In this document: positions 1 to 8,248 of the stretch, piece after piece | Layout of the letters: each line of letters begins with the position of its first letter | Position numbering within the stretch: position 1 is the stretch's first letter | NCBI RefSeq assembly: GCF_002095315.1 | Contig: NZ_MLFN01000015.1 | Location: forward strand, 1-64,000 | Length of the DNA stretch: 64,000 bases | Direction: 5' to 3' | Source: Pantoea conspicua | Lineage (GTDB): Bacteria > Pseudomonadota > Gammaproteobacteria > Enterobacterales > Enterobacteriaceae | The notes under the pieces: generated by a model | What the model was told of the DNA's origin: nothing | Database searches by the model: none | What the model saw: the letters and a program-made list of their open reading frames with translations, nothing else | Made by a program: the position numbers and the translations under genes

Positions 1-2398
1 AGCGAATGCGCTGCGGCAACTGGGGCTGGAAACCCACGTGGTGGAGTTTGCGCCGCGCCTGATGGCGGTGCAGCTGGATGAGGGCGGCGCGTTAATGCTG
101 CGTCAGAAGATCGAGGCGCTCGGCGTGACGGTACATACCGCAAAACAGACAGAGCAGATTGAGACCCGGGCTGACGGTAGCGTGCTGCTGCACTTTGCCG
201 ATGGCAGCAGCCTGCACAGCGATCTGGTGCTGTTCTCGGCGGGCATCCGACCGCGTGATGAACTGGCGCGTGATGCCGGGCTGATGCTCGGTCCGCGCGG
301 CGGTATTGAGATTAACGATCATTGCCAGACCAGCGATGAAGCGGTCCACGCCATCGGCGAATGCGCGCTGTGGAACGGGCAGATTTTTGGTCTGGTGGCA
401 CCTGGCTATCAGATGGCACGGGTGCTGGCGGGCCATCTGGCGGCAGAACCCAGTGCGTTCAGCGGTGCAGACATGAGCACGAAGCTCAAGCTGCTGGGCG
501 TCGAGGTGGCCTCGTTTGGTGATGCACAGGGGCGGTCCCCGGGCTGCCAGAGTTATCACTGGACGGACGGTCCAAAGGGCATTTACAAAAAAATCGTGAT
601 TTCTGCCGACGGCAGTCGGTTGCTGGGCGGCGTGCTGGTGGGTGACAGCAGCGATTACGCCACGCTGCTGCAGATGATGCTGAATGCGTTGCCGCTGCCT
701 GCCGCGCCAGAGAGTCTGATCCTGCCGCAGCTGACGGGCGCACCGGCGAAAGCACCCGGCGTAGCCGCGCTGCCCGACAGTGCTCAGGTCTGCTCCTGTC
801 ATAACGTCAGCAAAGGCGATATCTGCGCCGCAGTGAAAAGTGGCTGCAGTGAGATGAGCAGCATTAAAAGCTGCACCAAAGCCGCCACCGGCTGCGGCGG
901 TTGTTCCGCGCTGGTGAAACAGGTGATGGAATACCAGCTGTCGAACCTCGGCGTCGAGGTGAAGACGGATATCTGCGAGCACTTCCCCTGGTCGCGGCAA
1001 GCGCTTTATCACCTGATTCGGGTGGAAGGGATCAGAACCTTCGACGATCTGCTGGCGGCGCACGGCAAAGGCCACGGCTGTGAAGTGTGTAAACCGCTGG
1101 TGGCCTCGTTACTGGCCTCCTGCTGGAACGATTATCTGCTGCAACCGGCGCATCTGCCGCTGCAGGACACCAACGATCGCTACTTCGCCAACATCCAGAA
1201 AGATGGCACTTATTCGGTGGTGCCGCGCGTGCCAGCCGGTGAGATCACTCCGCAAGGCCTGATTGCCATTGGTGAAGTGGCGGCGCGTTACGATCTCTAC
1301 ACCAAAATTACCGGCGGGCAGCGCATCGATCTGTTCGGGGCGCGGCTCGAACAGCTTCCCGCTATCTGGCAGACGCTGCTGGATGCCGGCTTTGAAACCG
1401 GCCACGCCTACGGCAAATCGCTGCGCACCGTGAAGTCCTGCGTCGGCTCGACCTGGTGCCGCTACGGCGTACAGGATTCGACGGCATTCGCCATCGCGCT
1501 GGAGAATCGTTACAAGGGCCTGCGCGCCCCGCACAAGATCAAGATGGCGGTTTCCGGCTGCACCCGTGAGTGTGCCGAAGCACAGAGCAAAGATATCGGG
1601 GTGATCGCCACCGACAAGGGCTGGAACCTCTACGTCTGCGGCAATGGCGGCATGAAGCCGCGTCACGCCGATCTGTTCGCCAGCGATCTCGACGACGCCA
1701 CCTTGCTGCGTTATGTCGATCGACTGCTGATGTTTTATATCCGTACCGCCGATCGTCTGCAGCGTACCAGCGTCTGGCTGGATAACCTGGAGGGCGGACT
1801 CGACTATCTGCGTCAGGTGGTGATCGACGATAGCCTCGGTCTGGCCGCCACCCTGGAGCAGGAGATGCAGCAGGTGGTGGAGGCTTACCAGTGCGAATGG
1901 CAGACCACGCTGGCCGATGCGTCACGCCTTGCGCTGTTTACTCCGACGGTCAACAGCGATCAACCGGATGAGAGTCTGTATTACAGCCGGGTACGCGGCC
2001 AGCGCCAGCCGGATGAAGCGACATCCCGGCCGGTGCTGCAACTGCCCGCTGAGCCCTGGAGCGCGGTCTGCGCCCTTGATGCGGTGCCACAGCAGGCGGG
2101 TATCGGGGCGCGGCTGGGCAGCGAGCGTATCGCCCTGTTCCGCTTTGGCGAGGCGCTTTATGCGCTGGAAGATCGCGAACCGGGCAGCGAAGCCAGCGTG
2201 TTATCGCGCGGTATCCTCGGTGATGTTGGCGGTGAGCCTGTGGTGATTTCGCCACTCTACAAGCAGCGTGTGCGTCTGCGGGACGGTCAGAGTCTGGATA
2301 ATCCGCAGCATCAGTTACGCTGCTGGCCGGTGAAGCTGGAAGCGGGGCAGATCTGGCTGGCCAATCGCCCGATTAATCAGCTGGCGCAGGCATCATGA
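1..2398 (+). CDS. nasB: Assimilatory nitrite reductase, large subunit with fused small-subunit domain (5' truncated)
   Basis: Reduces nitrite to ammonia with NAD(P)H in the cytoplasm. The reading frame is open from base 2, so the N-terminal part of the FAD domain lies outside the window; 798 residues remain. Visible in order: the end of the FAD/NAD-binding domain (dinucleotide-site residues HAIGECA near base 350), a BFD-like [2Fe-2S] domain with CSCHNV and TGCGGC cysteines (bases 790-910), a sulfite/nitrite reductase ferredoxin-like half, then the siroheme/[4Fe-4S] ligands SCVGSTWC (about 1437) and SGCTREC (about 1555). The C-terminal hundred residues resemble NirD (PWSAVCALD to LANRP), so the small subunit is fused, as in Klebsiella NasB and unlike separate nirB/nirD. 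Its stop overlaps the nasA start by four bases (ATGA), indicating translational coupling. A dissimilatory NirB is less likely given the nasA partner. Confidence 0.88.
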   Translation, partial: ANALRQLGLETHVVEFAPRLMAVQLDEGGALMLRQKIEALGVTVHTAKQTEQIETRADGSVLLHFADGSSLHSDLVLFSAGIRPRDELARDAGLMLGPRGGIEINDHCQTSDEAVHAIGECALWNGQIFGLVAPGYQMARVLAGHLAAEPSAFSGADMSTKLKLLGVEVASFGDAQGRSPGCQSYHWTDGPKGIYKKIVISADGSRLLGGVLVGDSSDYATLLQMMLNALPLPAAPESLILPQLTGAPAKAPGVAALPDSAQVCSCHNVSKGDICAAVKSGCSEMSSIKSCTKAATGCGGCSALVKQVMEYQLSNLGVEVKTDICEHFPWSRQALYHLIRVEGIRTFDDLLAAHGKGHGCEVCKPLVASLLASCWNDYLLQPAHLPLQDTNDRYFANIQKDGTYSVVPRVPAGEITPQGLIAIGEVAARYDLYTKITGGQRIDLFGARLEQLPAIWQTLLDAGFETGHAYGKSLRTVKSCVGSTWCRYGVQDSTAFAIALENRYKGLRAPHKIKMAVSGCTRECAEAQSKDIGVIATDKGWNLYVCGNGGMKPRHADLFASDLDDATLLRYVDRLLMFYIRTADRLQRTSVWLDNLEGGLDYLRQVVIDDSLGLAATLEQEMQQVVEAYQCEWQTTLADASRLALFTPTVNSDQPDESLYYSRVRGQRQPDEATSRPVLQLPAEPWSAVCALDAVPQQAGIGARLGSERIALFRFGEALYALEDREPGSEASVLSRGILGDVGGEPVVISPLYKQRVRLRDGQSLDNPQHQLRCWPVKLEAGQIWLANRPINQLAQAS

Positions 2399-5013
2399 AG
2401 ACCACCTGTCCCTATTGCGGCGTCGGCTGTGGCGTCTGCGTCACGCCGCAGGACAATCATCGGGCGCAGGTGACGGGCGATCCCCAGCATCCGGCCAACG
2501 CCGGGCGGCTGTGCGTTAAGGGCACAGCGTTAGGCGAGACGCTGACGCCACAGGGACGGTTGCTGACCGCGCAGGTCAACGGCCAGCCAGTGACGCTCGA
2601 CGCAGCGCTGGATGCCGCGGCAGAGGGATTAAGAGAAGTGATGGATCGTTATGGTCCGCAGGCGGTGGCGTTTTATGGCTCCGGCCAGCTGCTGACCGAG
2701 GATTACTACGTCGCCAATAAGCTGATGAAGGGCTATATCGGCGCCGCCAATATCGATACCAATTCGCGGCTCTGTATGGCGTCGGCGGTGATGGGCTATA
2801 AGCGGGCGTTCGGTGCGGATGCGGTGCCCTGCTGTTATGAGGATCTGGAGCAGGCCGATCTGGTGGTGCTGGTCGGTTCCAATGCTGCCTGGGCGCATCC
2901 GGTGATCTGGCAGCGGCTGGCACAGGCGAAGCAGCAGCGCCCGGAAATGCGGATGGTGGTGATCGATCCGCGCCGCACCGCCAGTTGCGATCTGGCCGAT
3001 CTGCATCTGCCGCTGCGTCCTGGCAGCGATACGCTGCTGTTTTCCGGTCTGCTGCGCTGGCTGGCAACGCAGGGCGGCATCGATCAGACGATGCTGCCCC
3101 ATCTGAGCGGCGTGGAAGAGACCCTGGCGGCAGCAGAGCCGTGGGAGGTTGCGCACGTCGCCGCGCAGTGCGATCTGACACTCCAGCAGGTCACGGCGTT
3201 TTTTACGCTGTTCAGTGGCACCGATCGGGTACTGACGCTGTGGTGCATGGGGATTAATCAGTCGGTGACCGGCAGTGATAACAACCAGGCGATTCTCAAT
3301 GCACACCTGTTAAGCGGCAAAATCGGCCGGACAGGCTGCGGCCCGTTTTCGCTGACCGGACAGCCAAATGCGATGGGCGGCCGTGAAGTGGGTGGGCTGG
3401 CCAATCAGCTGGCGGCGCACATGGGATTTGACCCGGCTGACTGTGATCGGCTGCAGCGTTTCTGGCGCAGTCCGACCATTGCCCGTCAGCCTGGTCTGAC
3501 GGCGGTGGATCTGTTCCAGGCTATTGCGCGCGGCGAGGTGAAAGCAGTCTGGATTATGGGCACCAATCCGGCGGTGTCGATGCCTGAGGGCAATCGGGTG
3601 GCGCAGGCGCTGGCGGCCTGTCCGCTGGTGATTGTGTCGGACATCATGGCGCACACCGATACCAGTGCGTTTGCTGACATCCTGCTACCGGCCCAGGGCT
3701 GGGGCGAGAAAAATGGCACCGTGACCAATTCCGAACGGCGGATTTCGCGTCAGCGCGCCTTTGCCGCCGCGCCTGGCGATGCCCGTCCCGACTGGTGGTT
3801 GCTGGCCCAGGTGGCCCGGCGTTTAGGTTTTGATGGATTTGACTGGCAGCATCCGGCGGCGATTTTTCGTGAACACGCGGCGCTGTCGGGCTTTGAGAAC
3901 GGCGGTCGGCGAGCGTTTGATATCAGCGCGCTGGCGCAGTTAAGTGATGCTGGCTGGGATGCGTTGCGTCCGGTTCAGTGGCCGGTGAACGCTGAACATC
4001 CCGAGGGTTGCGCCCGATTGTTTCGCGATCGGCGATTTTATCATCCTGATGGTAAGGCGCGACTGTGGGTGCCGGCAACGCCCGCGGTGATGTCACGCGA
4101 GGCGGCTTATCCGTTACTGATGAATACCGGACGGGTGCGCGATCAGTGGCATACCATGACCCGTACCGGGCTGGTGCCGCGGCTGATGCAGCATTGTGAC
4201 GAACCCTTTGTGGCGCTTCATCCGGCCGATGCGGCCCGTTATGGGTTAACGGCAGGGGCGCTGGCGCGGGTGCAGTCGGTTGCGGGCTGGATCAGCGCCC
4301 GGGTGACGATTGATCGCGGCCTGCGGTGCGGAGAGCTGTTTGTGCCGATGCACTGGAACCGTCAGTTCAGTCAGCAGAGCCATGTCGATATGTTGGTCGC
4401 CGCACGAGGCTGCCCGTTTTCACAGCAACCGGCGCTGAAACAGACGCCGGTGCGGATTATGCCGTTGCCGGTGAGCTGGCAGGGCTGGTTATGGCAGCCC
4501 GCGGTGACGTCGCCAGCGGGATTACGTTACTGGGCGCGCTCACCCTACGCCGGGGTGCAGCGCTATGTGGTCGCGGGCGAGGGCGCGCCGGAAGCCTGGC
4601 TGGCTGCGCATAATGATCTCACCGGGTGTCAGTTGCAGGTCGCGGGCGGCAGCGGCAGTGATTATCGGGTGCTGGCATGGCGCGATGGCGTGCTGCAACG
4701 GGCGTTTTATGCCGGGGCCAGGTTGCCGGATGTCGATCACGATTTAGTCGCTGCCGCGTTTCAGGCTGCGCCGCCGGATGCGTTTCGGCGGCACCGGTTA
4801 CTGGCAGGTCAGGCCGCGCAGGGCCAGGCGGCGGGGCGGATTATCTGCAGTTGCATGGCGGTTGGCGAACAGGCCATTTTGCAGGCGGTGGCGCAGGGTT
4901 GCAGGACGACCCAGGCGCTGGGTGAGAGGCTTAAATGCGGCACGCAGTGCGGTTCCTGCATTCCGGAACTGAAACAGCTGTTGCTTTCCGAATCGGTAAC
5001 GGAGGAATCATGA
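2395..5013 (+). CDS. nasA: Assimilatory nitrate reductase catalytic subunit
   Basis: Molybdopterin-guanine-dinucleotide enzyme that reduces nitrate to nitrite in the cytoplasm. The 872-residue protein opens with the [4Fe-4S] motif CPYCGVGCGV (residues 4-13), with the fourth cysteine in GRLCVKG. Molybdopterin oxidoreductase domains follow, with the phrases YGSGQLLTEDYY and WIMGTNPAVSMPEGN. A dinucleotide-binding domain (MNTGRVRDQWHTMTRTG) comes next. The C-terminus carries a BFD-like [2Fe-2S] domain with CSCMAVGEQ and CGTQCGSCIPEL, as in Klebsiella NasA, which takes electrons from a NasC-type reductase. No such reductase is in the window. The start is fixed by the ATGA overlap with nasB. The end overlaps the methyltransferase start in the same way, so the three genes form one coupled transcript. 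Confidence 0.9.
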   Translation: MKTTCPYCGVGCGVCVTPQDNHRAQVTGDPQHPANAGRLCVKGTALGETLTPQGRLLTAQVNGQPVTLDAALDAAAEGLREVMDRYGPQAVAFYGSGQLLTEDYYVANKLMKGYIGAANIDTNSRLCMASAVMGYKRAFGADAVPCCYEDLEQADLVVLVGSNAAWAHPVIWQRLAQAKQQRPEMRMVVIDPRRTASCDLADLHLPLRPGSDTLLFSGLLRWLATQGGIDQTMLPHLSGVEETLAAAEPWEVAHVAAQCDLTLQQVTAFFTLFSGTDRVLTLWCMGINQSVTGSDNNQAILNAHLLSGKIGRTGCGPFSLTGQPNAMGGREVGGLANQLAAHMGFDPADCDRLQRFWRSPTIARQPGLTAVDLFQAIARGEVKAVWIMGTNPAVSMPEGNRVAQALAACPLVIVSDIMAHTDTSAFADILLPAQGWGEKNGTVTNSERRISRQRAFAAAPGDARPDWWLLAQVARRLGFDGFDWQHPAAIFREHAALSGFENGGRRAFDISALAQLSDAGWDALRPVQWPVNAEHPEGCARLFRDRRFYHPDGKARLWVPATPAVMSREAAYPLLMNTGRVRDQWHTMTRTGLVPRLMQHCDEPFVALHPADAARYGLTAGALARVQSVAGWISARVTIDRGLRCGELFVPMHWNRQFSQQSHVDMLVAARGCPFSQQPALKQTPVRIMPLPVSWQGWLWQPAVTSPAGLRYWARSPYAGVQRYVVAGEGAPEAWLAAHNDLTGCQLQVAGGSGSDYRVLAWRDGVLQRAFYAGARLPDVDHDLVAAAFQAAPPDAFRRHRLLAGQAAQGQAAGRIICSCMAVGEQAILQAVAQGCRTTQALGERLKCGTQCGSCIPELKQLLLSESVTEES

Positions 5014-5828
5014 CGCTGGCCATTGAATCGCTGGATAAATTACTGACGCCACAGGGCGTTGTTCCGCAGCAGGGTGCAGTGTGGTTAGTCGGTGCCGGGC
5101 CGGGTGATGTTGAGTTGCTGACGGTGAAAGCGTTGCGGTTACTGCATTGCGCTGAGGTGGTGGTCTATGACCGGCTGGTGAGCGAGGCGGTGATGGCGGA
5201 AGTGCCGGAGAGCGCCTTGTGTATTGATGTTGGTAAGCAGCCTGGGCAGCACGGTCTGAAACAGGCGCAGATCAATCAGTTGCTGATCGATCTGGCATGC
5301 AGTGGCCGGGATGTTATCCGGCTGAAAGGCGGCGATCCCTTTATTTTTGGTCGTGGCGGAGAGGAGATGGTGAGTCTGCAGCAGGCCGGGATTCGTTGTG
5401 AAGTGGTGCCGGGGATTACTGCTGCGGTCGGCTGTGCGGCGGCCAGCGGTATTCCGTTGACGCACCGTGATTGTGCGCAGTCGTTGCGGCTGATTACCGG
5501 GCACGGGCGTAGCGGGGAGCCGCAACTCGATGCCGCCGCCGTGGCGGCGGGCAATCAGACACTGGTGTTTTATATGGGCCTGAGCTGGAGTGCCTCGATC
5601 AGTGCGCAACTGCAGGCTCAGGGGCGTGATGCAGAGACGCCGGTGGCGATCATTGAGAACGGCACCCGGCCGGATCAGCGGGTGTTGATTACCACGCTGG
5701 CCGGGCTGGCACAGACGGTAGCTCAGGAGAAGCCGGTGTCGCCGTCGCTGTTGCTGGTCGGTGAGGTGGTGCGTTATTACCGTGCTGATTTGCAGGTGGG
5801 TGCGCTGGCGCGCGTTGCCGCGTGTTGA
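5010..5828 (+). CDS. cobA: Uroporphyrinogen-III C-methyltransferase (siroheme/cobalamin branch)
   Basis: Transfers two methyl groups from SAM to uroporphyrinogen III to give precorrin-2, the first step towards siroheme, the cofactor of the nitrite reductase encoded upstream. I chose the ATG at 5010, preceded by GGAGG at 5001 and overlapping the nasA stop (ATGA); this gives 272 residues, normal for the stand-alone enzyme. An in-frame ATG at 4935 lies well inside nasA and is not needed. SAM-binding motifs are clear: VGAGPGDVELLT near residue 30, RLKGGDPFIFGRGGEE near residue 105 and GIPLTHRD. There is no CysG-type dehydrogenase/ferrochelatase half. The name cobA is used in the single-domain sense; nasF or cysG-like labels would describe the same activity. 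Confidence 0.88.
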   Translation: MTLAIESLDKLLTPQGVVPQQGAVWLVGAGPGDVELLTVKALRLLHCAEVVVYDRLVSEAVMAEVPESALCIDVGKQPGQHGLKQAQINQLLIDLACSGRDVIRLKGGDPFIFGRGGEEMVSLQQAGIRCEVVPGITAAVGCAAASGIPLTHRDCAQSLRLITGHGRSGEPQLDAAAVAAGNQTLVFYMGLSWSASISAQLQAQGRDAETPVAIIENGTRPDQRVLITTLAGLAQTVAQEKPVSPSLLLVGEVVRYYRADLQVGALARVAAC

Positions 5829-5875
5829 GGTCAGGGAGGCGGGTGCGCCGGTGCGAGGGATTGCAACCGTGCGAG

Positions 5876-5918
5876 TGAGCGGGCTGTAAGTCAGGTGCAG
5901 TGGTCAGTCAGTGCCTGC
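5876..5918 (+). repeat. 43-bp direct repeat, copy 1
   Basis: This stretch matches bases 6111-6153 at 39 of 43 positions by eye, in the same orientation. Both lie in the 400-bp non-coding spacer between the nas operon and the DeoR regulator (5829-6231), where I find no convincing gene. Its 3' end doubles as the left arm of an inverted repeat (5905-5922 with 5987-6004). Confidence 0.75.
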
Positions 5919-6004
5919 CCGATCGCAAGGGGATCCCGCTTCCCTGCGGATTGGGCTCGCCATCCCTGGCTCGCACACCTTGCTCTTCGGGCAGGCACTG
6001 ACTG
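5905..6004. repeat. 18-bp perfect inverted repeat around a 64-bp GC-rich core
   Basis: Bases 5905-5922 (CAGTCAGTGCCTGCCCGA) are exactly complementary to 5987-6004. The centre is GC-rich. A third partial copy of the arm lies at 6140-6153. The layout suggests a small intergenic palindromic repeat family or a remnant of one. No transposase is present. Confidence 0.7.
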
Positions 6005-6110
6005 CCCGATTGGCTGGAGTGTGCGTTTCAGGTAAAGGGCGGAGAGGCAAGCTGGCTGTAATGGTGCGGAGCGGGTAAGTTGTCAGGTGCGGCGGGTAGT
6101 AATCGTGCAA

Positions 6111-6153
6111 TGAGCGGGCTGTGAGCCAGGTGCAGTAATCAGTCAGTGCCTGC
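6111..6153 (+). repeat. 43-bp direct repeat, copy 2
   Basis: Second copy of the repeat at 5876-5918, with four differences, at the end of the spacer and about 80 bp beyond the stop codon of the DeoR-family gene. Confidence 0.75.
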
Positions 6154-6231
6154 TTCTGACGTTCAGCGTCGTGATCTCAACACAGACGCACCACATGTCG
6201 TTCTGATGACCCCCGCCGACGCTATTGTCGG

Positions 6232-7044
6232 TTACATTGCCCGCTTCATCGGCAGCGGTGCCACCAGCACCTTGACACCCAACGTTTCGAAAGCCCTGAC
6301 CTGCGCCGGGCTGATGCCGCTATCGGTAATCAGATAGTGGATATTGCTCCAGTCACAGGGCAGCGCAAACATCGACACTTTATCAATCTTGCTGGAATCG
6401 GCCACCACATACACCGTACTGGCGGAGCGGATCATTGCCAGCTTGACCTTAATGTCCGTTTCGCTTGGAAAGCTCAGGCCGAGGCGCGGTGAGATGCAGG
6501 CGGTCGCCAGAAAGAGTTTTTCGGCTAACACATTTTCGAAAAAGCTGGCTGCTTTCTCGCCGGATGTCGACAGCGTCGGAAACTTAAAGGTGCCGCCGGT
6601 CAGCAGAATATTAATGCCGGGTTCGCCGCCCAGTTTTAGTGCGATATTCACTGCCGTGGTGACCACCGACAACCGGCGGATATGCGTCATGGCGTCGGTG
6701 ATGGCGGTGGTGGTGGTACCGGAATCGAAAATCACCGTGTCGCCATTTTCGATATGCTGGGCTGCCAGTCGGCCAATCGCCTCTTTCTCTTCCAGATGGG
6801 TTTGCCGCTCAAGCAGCATCGCCCCGGTATTCTGTTTGCCAGTCATCAGGGTAGCACCCCCGTGGTAGCGCTGGACAAAGCCCTGTTTTTGCAGCATTCG
6901 CAGATCGCTGCGCAAGGTGGCTTCGGTCAGGCCAAAGGTCTCGGTCAGGGCTTTGACCGTGACGGTGCCATCCTCGCGAATCATCTCCAGAATTTTTTCG
7001 CGGCGTTGCTGCATATCAGCTAACTGCTCACTTTTGCTTTTCAA
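6232..7044 (-). CDS. DeoR-family transcriptional repressor of the adjacent sugar/polyol operon
   Basis: Cytoplasmic DNA-binding regulator of about 270 residues. The N-terminal winged helix-turn-helix is typical of the family (RREKILEMIREDGTVTVKAL, then TLRSDLRMLQKQGFVQRYHGG), followed by a DeoR C-terminal sensor domain with IFDSGTTT, which usually binds a phosphorylated sugar. A TTG start at 7044 is preferred: GGGAG sits seven bases upstream, whereas the upstream TTG at 7065 has no good ribosome-binding site and would add seven residues. It faces the operon beginning at 7396, with paired TTCGA-type sites between, so local repression relieved by a sugar phosphate is the likely mode. The inducer is unknown. 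Confidence 0.85.
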   Translation of the reverse strand: MKSKSEQLADMQQRREKILEMIREDGTVTVKALTETFGLTEATLRSDLRMLQKQGFVQRYHGGATLMTGKQNTGAMLLERQTHLEEKEAIGRLAAQHIENGDTVIFDSGTTTTAITDAMTHIRRLSVVTTAVNIALKLGGEPGINILLTGGTFKFPTLSTSGEKAASFFENVLAEKLFLATACISPRLGLSFPSETDIKVKLAMIRSASTVYVVADSSKIDKVSMFALPCDWSNIHYLITDSGISPAQVRAFETLGVKVLVAPLPMKRAM

Positions 7045-7149
7045 TCGAAATGCTCCCTTTTCCAATCGCAGGGGTGTTCAGGCGAAGAAGGATCTGTCGC
7101 AGAGTTTAACGCGACGTTTTTATGAATGCGAGATAGCCCGTAACGACAT

Positions 7150-7166
7150 TCATTTTCGAACGAAAG
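7150..7166. promoter_or_regulatory. Candidate DeoR-family operator, regulator-proximal
   Basis: TCATTTTCGAAC at 7150-7161 recurs as an exact inverted copy at 7342-7353, and it runs into CGAAAG. TTCGA-centred sites are characteristic of DeoR-family operators such as GlpR. Position in the 351-bp divergent spacer supports autoregulation. Inferred from sequence only. Confidence 0.55.
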
Positions 7167-7317
7167 TTAACAACCGACAGGTCGTTGAATCATCCGCCTT
7201 TTCACTAATGCGATTCAGCACTTTTATTTCCGCATTGCAAGCCAGATCACGTCTTTTCAATAAGATAATCCCTGTCAGCAGGCAGATGGTCGAAATTTGA
7301 TCTGCCCCACATATCAT

Positions 7318-7353
7318 TTCTTTTCGATAGCTTATATTTTTGTTCGAAAATGA
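7318..7353. promoter_or_regulatory. Candidate DeoR-family operators, operon-proximal
   Basis: Two TTCGA-core sites lie close together: TTCTTTTCGATAG (7318-7330) and GTTCGAAAATGA (7342-7353). The second is the inverted copy of the site at 7150-7161. They sit about 45-75 bp upstream of the first operon gene, where a repressor would block the promoter. Confidence 0.55.
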
Positions 7354-7395
7354 TTGTGTCTGTAGCATCAGCAAAAAACTGAGGGGATAAGTGGG

Positions 7396-8193
7396 ATGAG
7401 TGGTGAATATGACGTAAACCTGCGCTACGGCGTGGATACCGCGCTGAATCTGGCTGACAAAGTTGCGGTGGTGACCGGCGGTCTCGGTGGCATCGCGATG
7501 GCCACCAATGGCATGTTGCTGGAGAAAGGCGCACGTCTGGCGCTGCTCTATCCGCCGTTCGAGGCGGACAAGGTGGCCAGCCTTGAGGCGGAGTTTGCCG
7601 CCGATCGGGTGCGTTTTGTCTGCTGTGATGTCACTGACCCCGCTTCCGTTGCGACGGCCTTTGACCAGGTTATCGCCCACTACGGCCGCATCGATATTCT
7701 GGTGAACTGTGCCGGGTATGTGATGTTACAGCCGGTGATCGAGACCGATTTTGCCGAGTGGCAGAAGCAGATCGCCGTCAATCTCACTGGCCCTTTTCTC
7801 TGTTCACAGGCCGCAGCGCGCCTGATGATCGCGGCGGGGAACGGCGGAAAAATTATCAATATCGCCTCGCAGGCGGCCTCAATCGCCATTGATAACCACG
7901 TCGCTTACACCTCAGCCAAAGCGGGACTGCTCGGCATGACGAAGGTGATGGCGAAGGAGTTTGCGCCGCACCGCATCAACGTCAATACCCTTTCACCCAC
8001 CGTGGTGCTGACGCCAATGGGCGAAAAAGCCTGGCGCGGCGAAAAGGGCGAGCAGATGAAGAAACTGATTCCGTTAGGCCGCTTTGCTTATACCGATGAG
8101 ATTGCCGCCGCGGTGCTGTTTTTTGCCAGCAACGGCAGCGACATGATCACCGGCGCAGATTTGATGATCGATGGCGGATTTACCATCTGGTAA
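7396..8193 (+). CDS. Short-chain dehydrogenase/reductase, D-threitol/glycerol dehydrogenase-like
   Basis: Cytoplasmic NAD(P)-dependent oxidoreductase of 265 residues, first gene of the ABC transporter operon. The long N-terminal lead (EYDVNLRYGVDTALNLADKV) before the Rossmann fold resembles polyol dehydrogenases of the DthD/GolD type, so a C3-C6 polyol or keto-sugar substrate is likely. The active site is intact: NCAGY, the catalytic serine in NIASQAAS, and YTSAK. The glycine motif reads TGGLGGIA, with alanine where the classical pattern has its last glycine. The start has GAGGGGAT about 10 bases upstream. The substrate cannot be fixed from sequence. Confidence 0.8.
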   Translation: MSGEYDVNLRYGVDTALNLADKVAVVTGGLGGIAMATNGMLLEKGARLALLYPPFEADKVASLEAEFAADRVRFVCCDVTDPASVATAFDQVIAHYGRIDILVNCAGYVMLQPVIETDFAEWQKQIAVNLTGPFLCSQAAARLMIAAGNGGKIINIASQAASIAIDNHVAYTSAKAGLLGMTKVMAKEFAPHRINVNTLSPTVVLTPMGEKAWRGEKGEQMKKLIPLGRFAYTDEIAAAVLFFASNGSDMITGADLMIDGGFTIW

Positions 8194-8248
8194 GGCTGCT
8201 TTGACACCCGGGAATCACCATCCAGTGATAACGATAAGAGAGAACATC

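Noticed and set aside
92..1075. 327-codon open frame on the minus strand inside nasB
   Set aside because: It is antisense to a well-supported nitrite reductase. GC-rich third positions make long antisense frames common here, and the translation resembles no family.
5829..6231. ERIC or REP element in the nas-DeoR spacer
   Set aside because: The repeats do not match the ERIC or REP core sequences that I know, so they are reported only as unnamed repeats.
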